64,000 bases of DNA from Nostoc sp. ATCC 53789 (GCF_009873495.1 NZ_CP046703.1:6538501-6602500), one strand, 5' to 3'. Shown: positions 16,169 through 25,053, numbered from the stretch's first letter. Numbers and translations are program-made. The notes: a model not told the origin generated them from the sequence alone.

Positions 16169-16918
16169 TTATACTTCACAACTTGCGGTAATTAAGGATA
16201 ATGCTACTACTGGGGCTGTAACTGCTCTCAGAATGCGGCGACCAAGGGAAACAGGTTGAAATCCAGATGCGATCGCATTCTCAATTTCTTGTGTTGTCCA
16301 TCCTCCCTCTGGGCCAGTAGCAATGACAATTGTTTCTTGTCCTTTGTCATTTGTCATTTGTCCTTTGTGCTGTAAGCAATGTTTTAAATGGGGAAACTCA
16401 CCACGCGCTTCACAGATATATTGCTGACTGTTGGCAAATGACAAATGACCAATGACTAATGACAAACCCGTATTAAAAGCAACAGGCTCTAAAATTGTTG
16501 GCACAAAAGAGCGCTCTGATTGTTCGGCGGCTTCGGCTGCGATGCGCCGCCAGCGTTCGAGCTTTTGAGGACTAGGATCAAGCAAAGTGCGATCGCTCAA
16601 TACTGGTGCAATACAAGTTACTCCCAACTCTGTACAACACCGCACCACTTCATCAAATCCATTGCCTTTGGGTAACGCCACCATCAAGGTAATTGATACA
16701 GGTAATTCAGTTTCCACCAAAAGCGCTTCTAAAACCTGTGCTTGCTCCCCTGCTAGCTGCGCTAACCACCATTTCCCTTTACCATCCATTGCAATAAAGC
16801 GATCGCCTTCACGCAAGCGCAATACACGCCCCAAATAATGTTGTTGTTCTTTGGTGAGTAAAATTTGCCCTTGTTGAAATTGGGAGGGTGCGATCGCAAT
16901 TCTTTGCAGTTGAGACAT
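16169..16918 (-). CDS. rsmE: 16S rRNA (uracil-1498-N3)-methyltransferase RsmE
   Basis: A SPOUT-class methyltransferase that methylates U1498 of 16S rRNA with S-adenosylmethionine. The N-terminal PUA-like part (LTKEQQHYLGRVLRLREGDRF) and the C-terminal knot with IVIATGPEGGWTTQEIE and VSLGRRILRAVTAPVVAL are clear. I chose the ATG at 16918 (MSQLQRIAI); the longer version would overlap the upstream gene's stop at 16932. Odd feature: two stretches of the protein (about residues 151-162 and 184-194) are encoded by heptamer repeats (GTCATTN and AAATGAC types) that kept the frame. They lengthen the region just before the knot and may be mutually complementary in mRNA. Confidence 0.93.
   Translation of the reverse strand: MSQLQRIAIAPSQFQQGQILLTKEQQHYLGRVLRLREGDRFIAMDGKGKWWLAQLAGEQAQVLEALLVETELPVSITLMVALPKGNGFDEVVRCCTELGVTCIAPVLSDRTLLDPSPQKLERWRRIAAEAAEQSERSFVPTILEPVAFNTGLSLVIGHLSFANSQQYICEARGEFPHLKHCLQHKGQMTNDKGQETIVIATGPEGGWTTQEIENAIASGFQPVSLGRRILRAVTAPVVALSLITASCEV
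16337..16466. repeat. Two complementary STRR arms inside rsmE
   Basis: Arm 1 (16337-16369) is built of TTGTCAT/TTGTCCT heptamers and arm 2 (16434-16466) of AAATGAC/TAATGAC heptamers; 64 bp separate them. The arms are largely complementary. It is the same repeat type that fills the groES-groL spacer, but here inside a coding sequence. Confidence 0.8.
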
Positions 16919-16931
16919 TTTTCTTAATGAA

Positions 16932-17576
16932 TTATTGCCCTGCTGTAGATATCTGTTGTCTAACCCAGGTACGGAAAGCACGAGTTGCTGCTATTTGTCC
17001 AACTTTCTTGCTTTCTTGGATAAATCGGGGAATCTCTGTTAATCGCACAGGTGCAAAAGTTGGACTGCGATCGCTTTGCGAGTATTGTCCATTTTTAAGG
17101 GTGTAGATCCTCAAGACATTTCCGTTATACCGCCAGAATTCTGGGACTTCCATTGAAGCATAAAGGCTTAACTTGTCTATCTTGGATCTGGAATATTCTA
17201 CTTCCAGTACTATGTCTGGTGGTGGGTCTGTATTCAGGTCAATATTTTCTTTGTTGCGGACTAACAATTCATTTTGGATGTAGTAACTACTGTCCGGCTC
17301 GCCTCCTTGCTCCAAATCATCCCGCGTCATAGTCAACGAGCCAGCGCTTTTAACTTCTAAACCAAATTCTTCACACAGCACAAGAACAAAACCTTCAATG
17401 AGACGGTTTGAATTCTCGTGCGGCATTAGCGGAGTCATGATTTCTACTATTCCGTTGTCATAAGCTAGCCTTTTATTTCGCTCAGATCCCATATCTGCCA
17501 GCATAGCTTTAAATGTCTGCCAGCTTATGTTTTGCAGCACATCCCTAGTTTCTGCGAATTTTGCTGTTGTTACCAT
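16932..17576 (-). CDS. Uma2 family (DUF820) putative endonuclease
   Basis: 214 residues of the Uma2/DUF820 family, a PD-(D/E)XK-fold group that is greatly expanded in cyanobacteria and whose role is unknown. Hallmarks: the opening ISWQTFKAMLADMG, GIVEIMTPLMPHENSNRLI, EPDSSYYIQNE, and the core DPPPDIVLEVEYSRSKIDKL with acidic residues D and E plus the following K of the nuclease fold. It lies 13 bp upstream of rsmE in the same direction, so the two could be co-transcribed. Confidence 0.9.
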   Translation of the reverse strand: MVTTAKFAETRDVLQNISWQTFKAMLADMGSERNKRLAYDNGIVEIMTPLMPHENSNRLIEGFVLVLCEEFGLEVKSAGSLTMTRDDLEQGGEPDSSYYIQNELLVRNKENIDLNTDPPPDIVLEVEYSRSKIDKLSLYASMEVPEFWRYNGNVLRIYTLKNGQYSQSDRSPTFAPVRLTEIPRFIQESKKVGQIAATRAFRTWVRQQISTAGQ

Positions 17577-17899
17577 ATTTCAGTTTTCCTGTGGATGTGT
17601 TACCTAACTGTATTAGGACTTAGGGACTTCTAAGAAATAAATTATCCAAATAAACGAACCACAGAGACACAGAGAACACAGAGAGAGGAAAAATATAGAG
17701 AGTTTTGGAACATTTTTTTATAGGACTTACGCAAAATATCTCTCAAACTCTGATTTCTCCGTGCCCTCTGTGCCTCTGCGGTTCGTTATTCCGTAACTCA
17801 TGCGTAAGTCCTATTTTATTTGGAACTTCCTCACACCAGAAAGACACAGATGGATTTATCTGTGTCTCTCTTTGATTTCATTATCTTAAACTTTTCAGC
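17577..17899. other. Intergenic region made of repeats
   Basis: 323 bp between sir and the Uma2 gene. ACCACAGAGACACAGAG (around 17659-17675) is the approximate complement of CTCTGTGCCTCTGCGGT (17766-17782). A sequence resembling the ISAzo13-like terminus (GGGACTTCTAAGAAATAAAT, from 17621) and TTATTTGGAACTTCC (17817-17831) may be old element ends. A small 95-bp inverted-repeat element lies inside. No gene seen. Confidence 0.5.
17720..17814. repeat. 95-bp MITE-like element
   Basis: Perfect 14-bp terminal inverted repeats (ATAGGACTTACGCA at 17720-17733, complement at 17801-17814) enclose about 67 bp containing the CTCTGTGCCTCTGCGG motif. There is no coding capacity. The structure is that of a miniature inverted-repeat transposable element. 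Confidence 0.65.
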
Positions 17900-19816
17900 T
17901 TACGAAAGATTCTGGAAGTAAACCTCTAGCGCTTCAGTCACTAACTGAGTCATCGGCTTACCTTGGCTTTCTGCTACTTCCTTTAACTTGCCATAAACTT
18001 CTTCTTTTAAATTTACCCGATGGCGCGATTTGTTTGCACCATTGGCTGTTTGGGGATCGTAGCTAGCAGCAAATTCGCGGATGGCATCAAAACCAACGCG
18101 ATCGCAAAAATCACCAAAGCTTTCCTTTGATTTCCGAGATTTCTTAAAGTAAACAAAAATCGGCTCTAAGAAACTTTCTAAATCATTATGATGCAGCTTT
18201 TCTGTGTAAGGTTGCGCCAATCGAGTCTGATTTGGCGAACCCCCTAACCATAACTGGTAAGATTCTGGAGCGCTACCAACAAAGGCCAATTCTGCCAAGT
18301 AGGGACGAGCGCAACCGTTAGGGCATCCTGTCATTCTTACCACAAAATGTTCTTTTTGTAAACCTAATTTATCCAATAGAGCGCGAATCTGCTCCAAAAT
18401 CCCCGGTATTGCCCGTTCTGATTCCGTGATTGCCAAACCACAAGTGGGTAAAGCCGGACAAGCCATTGCATACCGCACTAAAGGTTCGATTTTACTGGGT
18501 TCATCTCCAACACCGTGACGGCTGAGAATGTCTTGAATAGCTTCCTTGCTATCTGGTTCGATATCGTAAAAAATCACGTTTTGGTTCGATGTCAGGCGGA
18601 TGGGTAAGTTGAACTGTTCGACAATTTCCCGCAAGGCGGTTTTCAGTTGAAACGAACCTTCATCCTTGACTCGACCATTTTCAATGGAAATTCCCAAGAA
18701 TAGCTTGCCATCACCTTGTTCATTCCAGCCGAGGAAGTCGTGGAATTTAAACTCTGGTAGTGGTTTGAAGGCTTCGATTGATTTACCGAAATATTCTTCA
18801 ACTTGGGCACGGAATTTATCTAAACCCCAATCGTTGATTAGATATTTTAATCTGGCGTGACGACGGTCGGTGCGATCGCCATAATCTCTCTGAGTAGCAA
18901 CAATCGCTTTTACAATGTCGTAGACATCATCTTTCGCCACATAACCGATGGGGTCTGCTAACCTAGCGAAAGTTTCTTCTTTACCGTGTGTTCTGCCTAA
19001 GCCACCACCAGCAAAAATATTAAATCCTTCTAATTGCTTCTTATTATTGGTAATTACTACCAAAGTCAGGTCTTGGGAATACAAATCTACCGAATTATCC
19101 CCTGGCACCGTCACGCAAATTTTGAACTTGCGGGGCATATAATGCGTGCCATAAATCGGTTCTTCGTTGTCATGGATAATTGTGCCATTCCCGTTGCTTT
19201 GTCGCGCTGCTTTCACCTCTGGGTCTTCTTCAGCACTAATTGCCTTTTCACCATCTAGCCAAATTTCATAATAAGCACCCGTCTGTGCTGACAACAAATC
19301 AGCAATATTCTGGGCATATTCCCAAGCATACTGATACTCTGGGCGATTTTTAAAGGGGGCTGGTGGTGCCATGACGTTGCGGTTGATGTCACCGCAAGCT
19401 CCCAAAGTTGAACCCAGATTCTTGACAATGGTGGCGATCGCTGATTTCAGATTCTTCTTTAAAATACCGTGCAGTTGGAAACCTTGACGGGTAGTTGCTC
19501 GTAACGTGTGGTTGCCATACTCATCGGCTATTTTATCTAAAGCCAGATACAGCTGCGGCGGTACTAAACCACCAGGATTTTTTGTCCGCAGCATAAACTG
19601 GTAATCTTTTTCCTGTCCCTTAGTGCGGTTGTCGCGGTTATCCTGCTGATAAGAACCGTGAAACTTCAAAAGCTGCACCGCATTTTCAGTAAAATGGGTA
19701 GTATCTTGAAGAATTTCAGTTGCGACAGGTTCACGCAAAAAATTACTATTTTCCTTGATTCCTTCTACTTTGGAAGGCTTACGGCTAGCGATTGGGGAAG
19801 GAGCAGATTTAACCAT
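17900..19816 (-). CDS. sir: Ferredoxin-sulfite reductase with C-terminal RHH-like tail
   Basis: 638 residues. It reduces sulfite to sulfide with six electrons from ferredoxin in assimilatory sulfur metabolism. The siroheme/[4Fe-4S] ligand motifs are present: MACPALPTCGLA and RMTGCPNGCARPYLAELAFVG. The N-terminal region (GDINRNVMAPPAPF; RHARLKYLINDWG) is typical of the sulfite/nitrite reductase repeat fold. The last 40 residues (from RHRVNLKEEVYGKLKEVAE to LEVYFQNLS) look like a ribbon-helix-helix DNA-binding unit: a short strand followed by two helices. That tail is outside the catalytic fold. It is monocistronic. Confidence 0.95.
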   Translation of the reverse strand: MVKSAPSPIASRKPSKVEGIKENSNFLREPVATEILQDTTHFTENAVQLLKFHGSYQQDNRDNRTKGQEKDYQFMLRTKNPGGLVPPQLYLALDKIADEYGNHTLRATTRQGFQLHGILKKNLKSAIATIVKNLGSTLGACGDINRNVMAPPAPFKNRPEYQYAWEYAQNIADLLSAQTGAYYEIWLDGEKAISAEEDPEVKAARQSNGNGTIIHDNEEPIYGTHYMPRKFKICVTVPGDNSVDLYSQDLTLVVITNNKKQLEGFNIFAGGGLGRTHGKEETFARLADPIGYVAKDDVYDIVKAIVATQRDYGDRTDRRHARLKYLINDWGLDKFRAQVEEYFGKSIEAFKPLPEFKFHDFLGWNEQGDGKLFLGISIENGRVKDEGSFQLKTALREIVEQFNLPIRLTSNQNVIFYDIEPDSKEAIQDILSRHGVGDEPSKIEPLVRYAMACPALPTCGLAITESERAIPGILEQIRALLDKLGLQKEHFVVRMTGCPNGCARPYLAELAFVGSAPESYQLWLGGSPNQTRLAQPYTEKLHHNDLESFLEPIFVYFKKSRKSKESFGDFCDRVGFDAIREFAASYDPQTANGANKSRHRVNLKEEVYGKLKEVAESQGKPMTQLVTEALEVYFQNLS

Positions 19817-20080
19817 TAGACTTGTATAGTATTCTCAATAAAGCATTACGTAGACACCGAATCAGCACCCTTCGGCTACTTGATCCCCGGTAATCCGGCC
19901 GGAATAATGAGGAATGATTTAATTTTACCACGGCAAAAGCCGGCTTTGTCAGTGATGTAACACTTAACAAAACCAGCTTTTGCGAGTAGTGAGTTTTGTT
20001 AGCGGTAGCGGGGCGTTTAGCCCGTGCTAAGTCCTGAGTACTTAAGTAAAGTATAGAGTGACCGAGGACTCAATAATTTT

Positions 20081-20620
20081 TTATTTGAAGCGATAGCCAA
20101 GACCGCCATTGATGGTAACAGCAGAAGCATCGCTATTTTGGTAGGCACCAAGTCCGACTTTAGCGTTAGTGTAGACAAGGAAATTGTTAGCAACTTCCGA
20201 TTCAACACCAGCACCTAGCACTACTGAATCTCTGTTACCTATAGGAGTTGGTGAGCCATCTTTTTCTACAAAAGAATAACCGCCAGTTAAATAAGCGTTA
20301 GTTTTATTAGCGATAGGCACATCCACAGAAAGTTCTGGGATGATAGCACTTGTCTTATCACTCCAGAGAACATTACCACGTACAGAAAATGGCGTAGTTC
20401 CTAATTTCAGGCGACCTGTAACATTACCACCAAATGTGGCAGCATCATTGATACCTTCTCCGCCGCTAGTAACGCCAGCTGCAACACCAGCACCAACATA
20501 ACTAGCATCAGTACCCTTTTTGGTTTCAGCAGAAGCTTGACCAGATGATAGAAAAAGAGGAGCAACTATTAAGGAAGATAATGCAGAAAATGTCACGAAA
20601 GACTTGAGTAAGCGTTTCAT
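20081..20620 (-). CDS. Secreted, barrel-like outer-membrane protein
   Basis: About 179 residues. The N-terminus MKRLLKSFVTFSALSSLIVA followed by SSGQASA is a classic Sec signal peptide with an AxA cleavage site. The mature part has alternating strand-like segments rich in Gly, Ala, Ser and Asn (GAGVAAGVTSGGEG, LGAGVESEVANNFLVYTNAKVG) and ends GGLGYRFK, with a C-terminal aromatic-containing strand, as in small outer-membrane beta-barrels. An Opr/OmpA-like barrel is the best guess, but no family is recognised. I chose the ATG at 20620, since the longer form starts with TTG and spoils the signal peptide. Confidence 0.75.
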   Translation of the reverse strand: MKRLLKSFVTFSALSSLIVAPLFLSSGQASAETKKGTDASYVGAGVAAGVTSGGEGINDAATFGGNVTGRLKLGTTPFSVRGNVLWSDKTSAIIPELSVDVPIANKTNAYLTGGYSFVEKDGSPTPIGNRDSVVLGAGVESEVANNFLVYTNAKVGLGAYQNSDASAVTINGGLGYRFK

Positions 20621-21013
20621 AATTTTTACCAAAATTTTTATTTTTTACTTGTATATTTCCAGTCGAAAATCATTTAACAATGTTCCAAATGTTTCCCAAT
20701 TTTTATTAAATAAATGTTGCTAATGATGCATAATAGTTACAGGCTAAGTATCCCAGATAATCATAAATAAGCTGTTATAATTACATTCAATGTCTTTTCA
20801 TCTGGGTTCTTTGTTCCAAAAATAGACGCTTTTAAAACTGTCACAATATTTGGAACTCAAACTATGTCGGAATAGTGTAAATAAAATATCCGACTAACAT
20901 TTTTTGCCGAGCTTTTCACAGAGGATGAAAAACTCGGCTGTAGCATCTGTTGCAACAACCTATAGAGGGAATCTATAAAGTTAATTTTGAGCAGTTATTG
21001 TGGAGATTGAATA
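20621..21013. other. Divergent intergenic region
   Basis: 393 bp holding promoters for the barrel-like gene (minus) and the ADP-ribosylglycohydrolase gene (plus). GCCGAGCTTTTC (20908-20919) and its partial complement GATGAAAAACTCGGC (20925-20939) form a hairpin 75-105 bp upstream of the plus-strand start. Nothing else recognisable. Confidence 0.4.
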
Positions 21014-21955
21014 ATGCTAACCGGTGCAAAAACGTTGTCTGGTTTGATGGGTTTATGTGTCGGTGATGCGTTGGGTGTGCCAGTGGAGTTTACTAGCCGT
21101 GCTGAACGAGTAAAATCTCCAGTGACAACGATGCAGGGTTATGGCACATGGAATCAACCACCAGGAACTTGGTCAGATGATAGTTCGTTAAGCTTTTGCC
21201 TAGCAGAATGCCTTTGTAGGGGGTATTCGTTGGATGCCATAGCCAATTCCTTCTGGCGCTGGTACAAGGAGGCTTACTGGACTCCCCGTGGCGATGTCTT
21301 TGATATTGGTCAAACTACCCACACAGCAATTATGCGTCTGAAACAGGGAGTTGTTCCCCATCAGGCGGGTGGGAAGGTTGAAAATAGTAATGGCAATGGT
21401 TCGTTGATGAGAATCTTGCCGATGGCTTATTGTCACCAAAACTTAACTTTAGGCGAATTGCTAGCGCGGGTGCATGATGTTTCAGCGATTACCCATGCTC
21501 ATGCGCGATCGCAAATGTCCTGTGGAATTTATATTAGTATTGCAGTGGCGCTCCTAGAAGGGGCTGACCCCCAAACAGCTTATCTACAAGCATTGCAAGA
21601 TATCCAAACAATTTATTCTGTCCGAGAATTTTTGTTAGAAAAGCCGCATTTTGGCAGAATTTTTAGTGGTGAGATTGCCAAGTTACCAGTTGAAGAGATT
21701 AATTCTGGTGGCTATGTGATTGATACTTTGGAGTCATCCCTGTGGTGTTTATTAAATAGTTCGTCTTATTCTGAGGCGGTGCTGAAAGCTGTCAACTTAG
21801 GCGGAGATGCCGATACTACTGCCGCCGTCACTGGTGGATTAGCGGGAATTTATTATGGGGTGGAAAATATTCCTCAAAAATGGATGAACCAAATTGCCCG
21901 TAGACAGGACATTATTTATTTGGCAGAGCGTTTTGCAAGGGCTGTCTACAGTTGA
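21014..21955 (+). CDS. ADP-ribosylglycohydrolase family protein
   Basis: 313 residues of the ADP-ribosylglycohydrolase (DraG/ARH) superfamily, di-metal enzymes that remove ADP-ribose from proteins or small molecules. Metal-site motifs are visible: GDALGVPVEFTSR, the acidic GTWSDDSSLS, and the C-terminal GGDADTTAAVTGGLAG. The NGNGSLMRILPMA segment is also characteristic. In nitrogen-fixing bacteria DraG reactivates nitrogenase reductase, but many cyanobacterial members act elsewhere, and no draT is near. Substrate unknown. Confidence 0.92.
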   Translation: MLTGAKTLSGLMGLCVGDALGVPVEFTSRAERVKSPVTTMQGYGTWNQPPGTWSDDSSLSFCLAECLCRGYSLDAIANSFWRWYKEAYWTPRGDVFDIGQTTHTAIMRLKQGVVPHQAGGKVENSNGNGSLMRILPMAYCHQNLTLGELLARVHDVSAITHAHARSQMSCGIYISIAVALLEGADPQTAYLQALQDIQTIYSVREFLLEKPHFGRIFSGEIAKLPVEEINSGGYVIDTLESSLWCLLNSSSYSEAVLKAVNLGGDADTTAAVTGGLAGIYYGVENIPQKWMNQIARRQDIIYLAERFARAVYS

Positions 21956-22026
21956 AGGGACTGGGGACTGGGTGAGAAGACAAAGGGAATAACCAATGCT
22001 CAATGCCCAATACCCAATGCCTAATC

Positions 22027-23037
22027 CTAAACCGTAGACAAAGAATAGACCTGACCATCAATCAGCAATCGTGTGATGCCTTTAGCTTGCAGATGAGTCC
22101 GAGCCTTATGGAGCATTTTACTATCAGGAACTTTAATTACGCGATCGCGCTTGGTAGAAAAGCGCTTGGCGACGCGATGATTATCAAATACCGGCAGAGT
22201 TCTTTGCTGAGTTTCCAGGCTGGGAATTTGTCCCAAATCACCAAAGTCCTTGAGAGGCCGGGTAATTAATTCCGAGGAACGGTCAATTACCAAATAACAA
22301 GTTTTCGGCAAATTGGCTATCGACAGAGGTAAAACTTGAACTGATGCTTCACCTGGCCTTCTTTTTGTGACTAAAGGTCTTTCGTCATCCAGCTCATCAT
22401 CATCAAAGTCTTCTTCCTCAAAGTCGTCATCCTCTAAATCATCATCTTCTAAATCATCCAAATCCTCCGATTCATCTAGCAAATCTTCGCCTAGCATCTG
22501 CGCGATGACAGCCGCTCCTGGATGTTTATCCTTTAGCGGTGGAATGGAGATGCTGACTATTTCCGGCGGCTTTTGCTCTGGAGTTTCTAATTTCTCTGTA
22601 ACTCGGAGCTTCGGTTTTTCTGCCGCCGAGGGGCGACGACGCACCCGTCTACTAGCAGCGAGTGATTCTGCCGTTTCCTCTGAGTAAACTTCCGGCTCTA
22701 CACGAATTACCCGACGTGGCTGCGGCTCAACCTTTGTCACTTCCAACGGTGGGCTTTCGATGGGTGGAACTTCTATCTCCGGCTCCGGTTGAGTCAGCAA
22801 TGGTAACTGCTCATAGCTTACCTGCGCCCTGCCTTCAGGAGTTCTCGCAGCCCGCTTTAAAGAGACTAAGTATTCATACTCATCCTCTGGCAAAGTGCTT
22901 TTGAGCAGGCGACTAATTGTCGAGTTACTCACACCATAGCGTTCTGCCAAAGTTGAGGTTGTTTCGGCAGTCTCTCGATATAACTTAAGAATTTCTTGCT
23001 TGTCAGAGTCTGTTAGTTTTCTCACGGTAGATACCAA
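22027..23037 (-). CDS. Helix-turn-helix protein with acidic low-complexity middle
   Basis: 336 residues. The first 50 residues contain a transposase/resolvase-like HTH (SDKQEILKLYRETAETTSTLAERYGVSNSTISRLLK region, residues 11-46), so DNA binding is likely. Residues 50-180 are rich in Pro, Glu and Arg, 184-220 are almost entirely Asp/Glu, and 230-336 form a conserved-looking globular end (CYLVIDRSSELITRPLKDFGDLG; LLIDGQVYSLSTV). No DDE triad is seen, so it is not a plain transposase. It starts 9 bp after the upstream membrane-protein gene, so the two probably form an operon. Confidence 0.75.
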   Translation of the reverse strand: MVSTVRKLTDSDKQEILKLYRETAETTSTLAERYGVSNSTISRLLKSTLPEDEYEYLVSLKRAARTPEGRAQVSYEQLPLLTQPEPEIEVPPIESPPLEVTKVEPQPRRVIRVEPEVYSEETAESLAASRRVRRRPSAAEKPKLRVTEKLETPEQKPPEIVSISIPPLKDKHPGAAVIAQMLGEDLLDESEDLDDLEDDDLEDDDFEEEDFDDDELDDERPLVTKRRPGEASVQVLPLSIANLPKTCYLVIDRSSELITRPLKDFGDLGQIPSLETQQRTLPVFDNHRVAKRFSTKRDRVIKVPDSKMLHKARTHLQAKGITRLLIDGQVYSLSTV

Positions 23038-23046
23038 AAATCTTTA

Positions 23047-23898
23047 CTAAGCTCGTTTACGTCCACTGGTACGCCGCGTTCGTCTTAGTGATGCGTCATA
23101 TTCTAAGACAGCGCCCATGCCAAATAACACCCCACTAAACACCCAAAACACTTCTAATATCTCCCCACTTTGATAGTTGGGGCCTTGGGCGTATTTAAAC
23201 CACATATCTGCAATGTAAAGCGAAAAGGCCGCTGCTGCAATCATTCGCCAAGACTGGGAAACTCTTCCCCCCCAAAAGGCTAGTAGCAGAGTGGTAGCAA
23301 TAATTAACAGAACTACATCGCTAACTACGTAAAACCAATTCAAAATAGCGACTAGCAGTTCTGAGGGTGTTTCCTGTTGCATAGAAATCCACCATGCCAA
23401 CAAACTACCGAATACTGCAATTGCTAACACAATTAGCCACTGCCATTTTTCCAGATTGATTCGCCTGGAAGCCACAGCTAAAATCATGCCTGCGCCAAGT
23501 AATAGATAAGTGAGTACAAAAAATATATCGCCTACAGACACATCTGGTTCATCTTTTAACACTATTTCGGTATATCCGAAAATTATCCCCCCAACGAAAT
23601 AGGAAAGCATACCTAACCCAATTAAGAGCCAGACATTTCGCCCACTGACGATTTGTGGACTCAGCCAGTTCCTCAAGCATAAGATACTGGCACCCAAATA
23701 AGCTAAAGCTTCAAAAATATTTGTACCAATCACATACCACTCGGCCCGGCTTTCTATGCCATCAGCTCCGGGAACTTTGGCACTAAACAACAAAAAGTAT
23801 AGCAGTGCTAGTACGGCCCAGCCAATATTAGCTAAGACAATGTTCTGAGTATTGAAAATGGATTTAGAAAGGAACGAATTCTCGTAAGAGTTATTCAT
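23047..23898 (-). CDS. Polytopic membrane protein, unknown function
   Basis: 283 residues with about eight hydrophobic spans (for example IGWAVLALLYFLLF, VWLLIGLGMLSYFVGGIIF, WLIVLAIAVFGSLLAWW, VVLLIIATTLLLAFW) and a very basic C-terminus (RRTRRTSGRKRA) that should be cytoplasmic. No signal peptide and no known transporter motif. It is the first gene of a pair with the downstream HTH protein, separated by 9 bp. Plasma or thylakoid membrane location is likely. Confidence 0.75.
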   Translation of the reverse strand: MNNSYENSFLSKSIFNTQNIVLANIGWAVLALLYFLLFSAKVPGADGIESRAEWYVIGTNIFEALAYLGASILCLRNWLSPQIVSGRNVWLLIGLGMLSYFVGGIIFGYTEIVLKDEPDVSVGDIFFVLTYLLLGAGMILAVASRRINLEKWQWLIVLAIAVFGSLLAWWISMQQETPSELLVAILNWFYVVSDVVLLIIATTLLLAFWGGRVSQSWRMIAAAAFSLYIADMWFKYAQGPNYQSGEILEVFWVFSGVLFGMGAVLEYDASLRRTRRTSGRKRA

Positions 23899-24036
23899 AG
23901 GAATTGACTATGTAGATGCACTCTGGCAGTATTTTGAGTTAAAGGACTGTATATATAGCAGTGTGTCTGCCGATAATACACAATCGGACACCAAAAGCAA
24001 GTACCAGTGGCCGGAATTTTGTTAAAATTTTCCATG

Positions 24037-24696
24037 CTACTGCCACAGTTTACCCAGTGGCGATTGATTTAGCCAACTGATAAATAGCAATCGCTCGGCT
24101 TCTGGCATATCTTCTAGCTTATAAATCACTTGTTTGGTAAAATTGCCATTGCCAAAATATGCTTTTCCTAATCGATGCAATTCTTGTAATAAAGTAACTA
24201 CATGATTTTCCTGCCAATCAGGTATTTTGGCAGTTGGCAAAGGATTGGTAGATACCAAATATTTAACTGCTTCTAGGGAAGATGCTTGAGGAAATTGCTT
24301 TTGCTTTAATACTTCCGCAATATCTTTCTCAAATAATGCAGCTTGTTTAGCACCTAAAAACTCTTCAATGTCGATAGAAACACCCTGTAACAGCAAAATA
24401 CTGGCTTGGACTAAAATCGCCGTTTTGCCATGACCACCTGTATCACTATCCAGCTGCTCTAAACGGATTTTACCCCAGACGCTAAAGCGTTCGGGTTCCT
24501 CCAGCAAAACACAGGCTTTACCCCGGTTATCCGTTAATTCTCTCCATAAGGCTCTAGCTTCTTCTTCTTGACTAGCTTTGAAAACACTAATCAAGCGAAA
24601 AGTCTGCCCTTGATAATTGAGGATCGGCACCTGCTGATCCTTTTTTGGGTGCTGAATGCTTGATATTTCAACATCCTGCCGTTTGAGAATAAACAT
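24037..24696 (-). CDS. Cyanobacterial conserved protein, Npun_F0813-like
   Basis: 219 residues, soluble. I believe this is the cyanobacteria-specific family named after Npun_F0813, whose members have the same opening (FILKRQDVEI) and the block VPILNYQGQTFRLISVFKASQEEEARALWRELTDN (as a region, residues 23-57). No enzyme motif is visible. The C-terminal half (LEDMPEAERLLFISWLNQSPLGKLW) is helical. Name assigned from memory of the family, so the match needs a search to confirm. Confidence 0.7.
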   Translation of the reverse strand: MFILKRQDVEISSIQHPKKDQQVPILNYQGQTFRLISVFKASQEEEARALWRELTDNRGKACVLLEEPERFSVWGKIRLEQLDSDTGGHGKTAILVQASILLLQGVSIDIEEFLGAKQAALFEKDIAEVLKQKQFPQASSLEAVKYLVSTNPLPTAKIPDWQENHVVTLLQELHRLGKAYFGNGNFTKQVIYKLEDMPEAERLLFISWLNQSPLGKLWQ

Positions 24697-24985
24697 GGCA
24701 CTAGCAAATAACTCCTCACAGGGGCACTCTTAATATGGAATATATAATGGCATTTGGCAGTATCGCCAAGGCTGAAATTACCTAGCGTACTGTGAAAATG
24801 GGCCTAGCGATCGCCAGATTCTTCCCGAAGGTAGCCACCCAGAGGGCATTGGCGTTAACAGGCAAATAACCCCTTGACAACTCAATATATCTAAACCGAT
24901 ACTCCATCTGTTTCGTTTTTGGTGTAAATTGACTAGCTAGCGACTAGCATCTTAGCCTTGCTAGTGGTAAATCTGCAATTTTTGA

Positions 24986-25015
24986 TTGCTTCTTGGTAAG
25001 TAAAGACGATATAAT
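24986..25015 (+). promoter_or_regulatory. Promoter of tRNA-Arg
   Basis: TTGCTT (24986-24991) and a consensus TATAAT (25010-25015) with an 18-bp spacer, 38 bp before the tRNA. The rest of the 357-bp gap from 24697 shows no other feature. Confidence 0.7.
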
Positions 25016-25053
25016 AGTGTAGGTGACTCCTTCAGGAGCCATTATTTTGTTTT

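Noticed and set aside
16919..16981. 21-residue N-terminal extension of RsmE
   Set aside because: It would overlap the Uma2 gene's end, and the family begins at MSQLQRIAI (16918).
22367..22687. Ser-rich plus-strand frame of 106 residues
   Set aside because: It is the antisense of the Asp/Glu tract of the HTH protein (GAT/GAA codons reversed give Ser runs).
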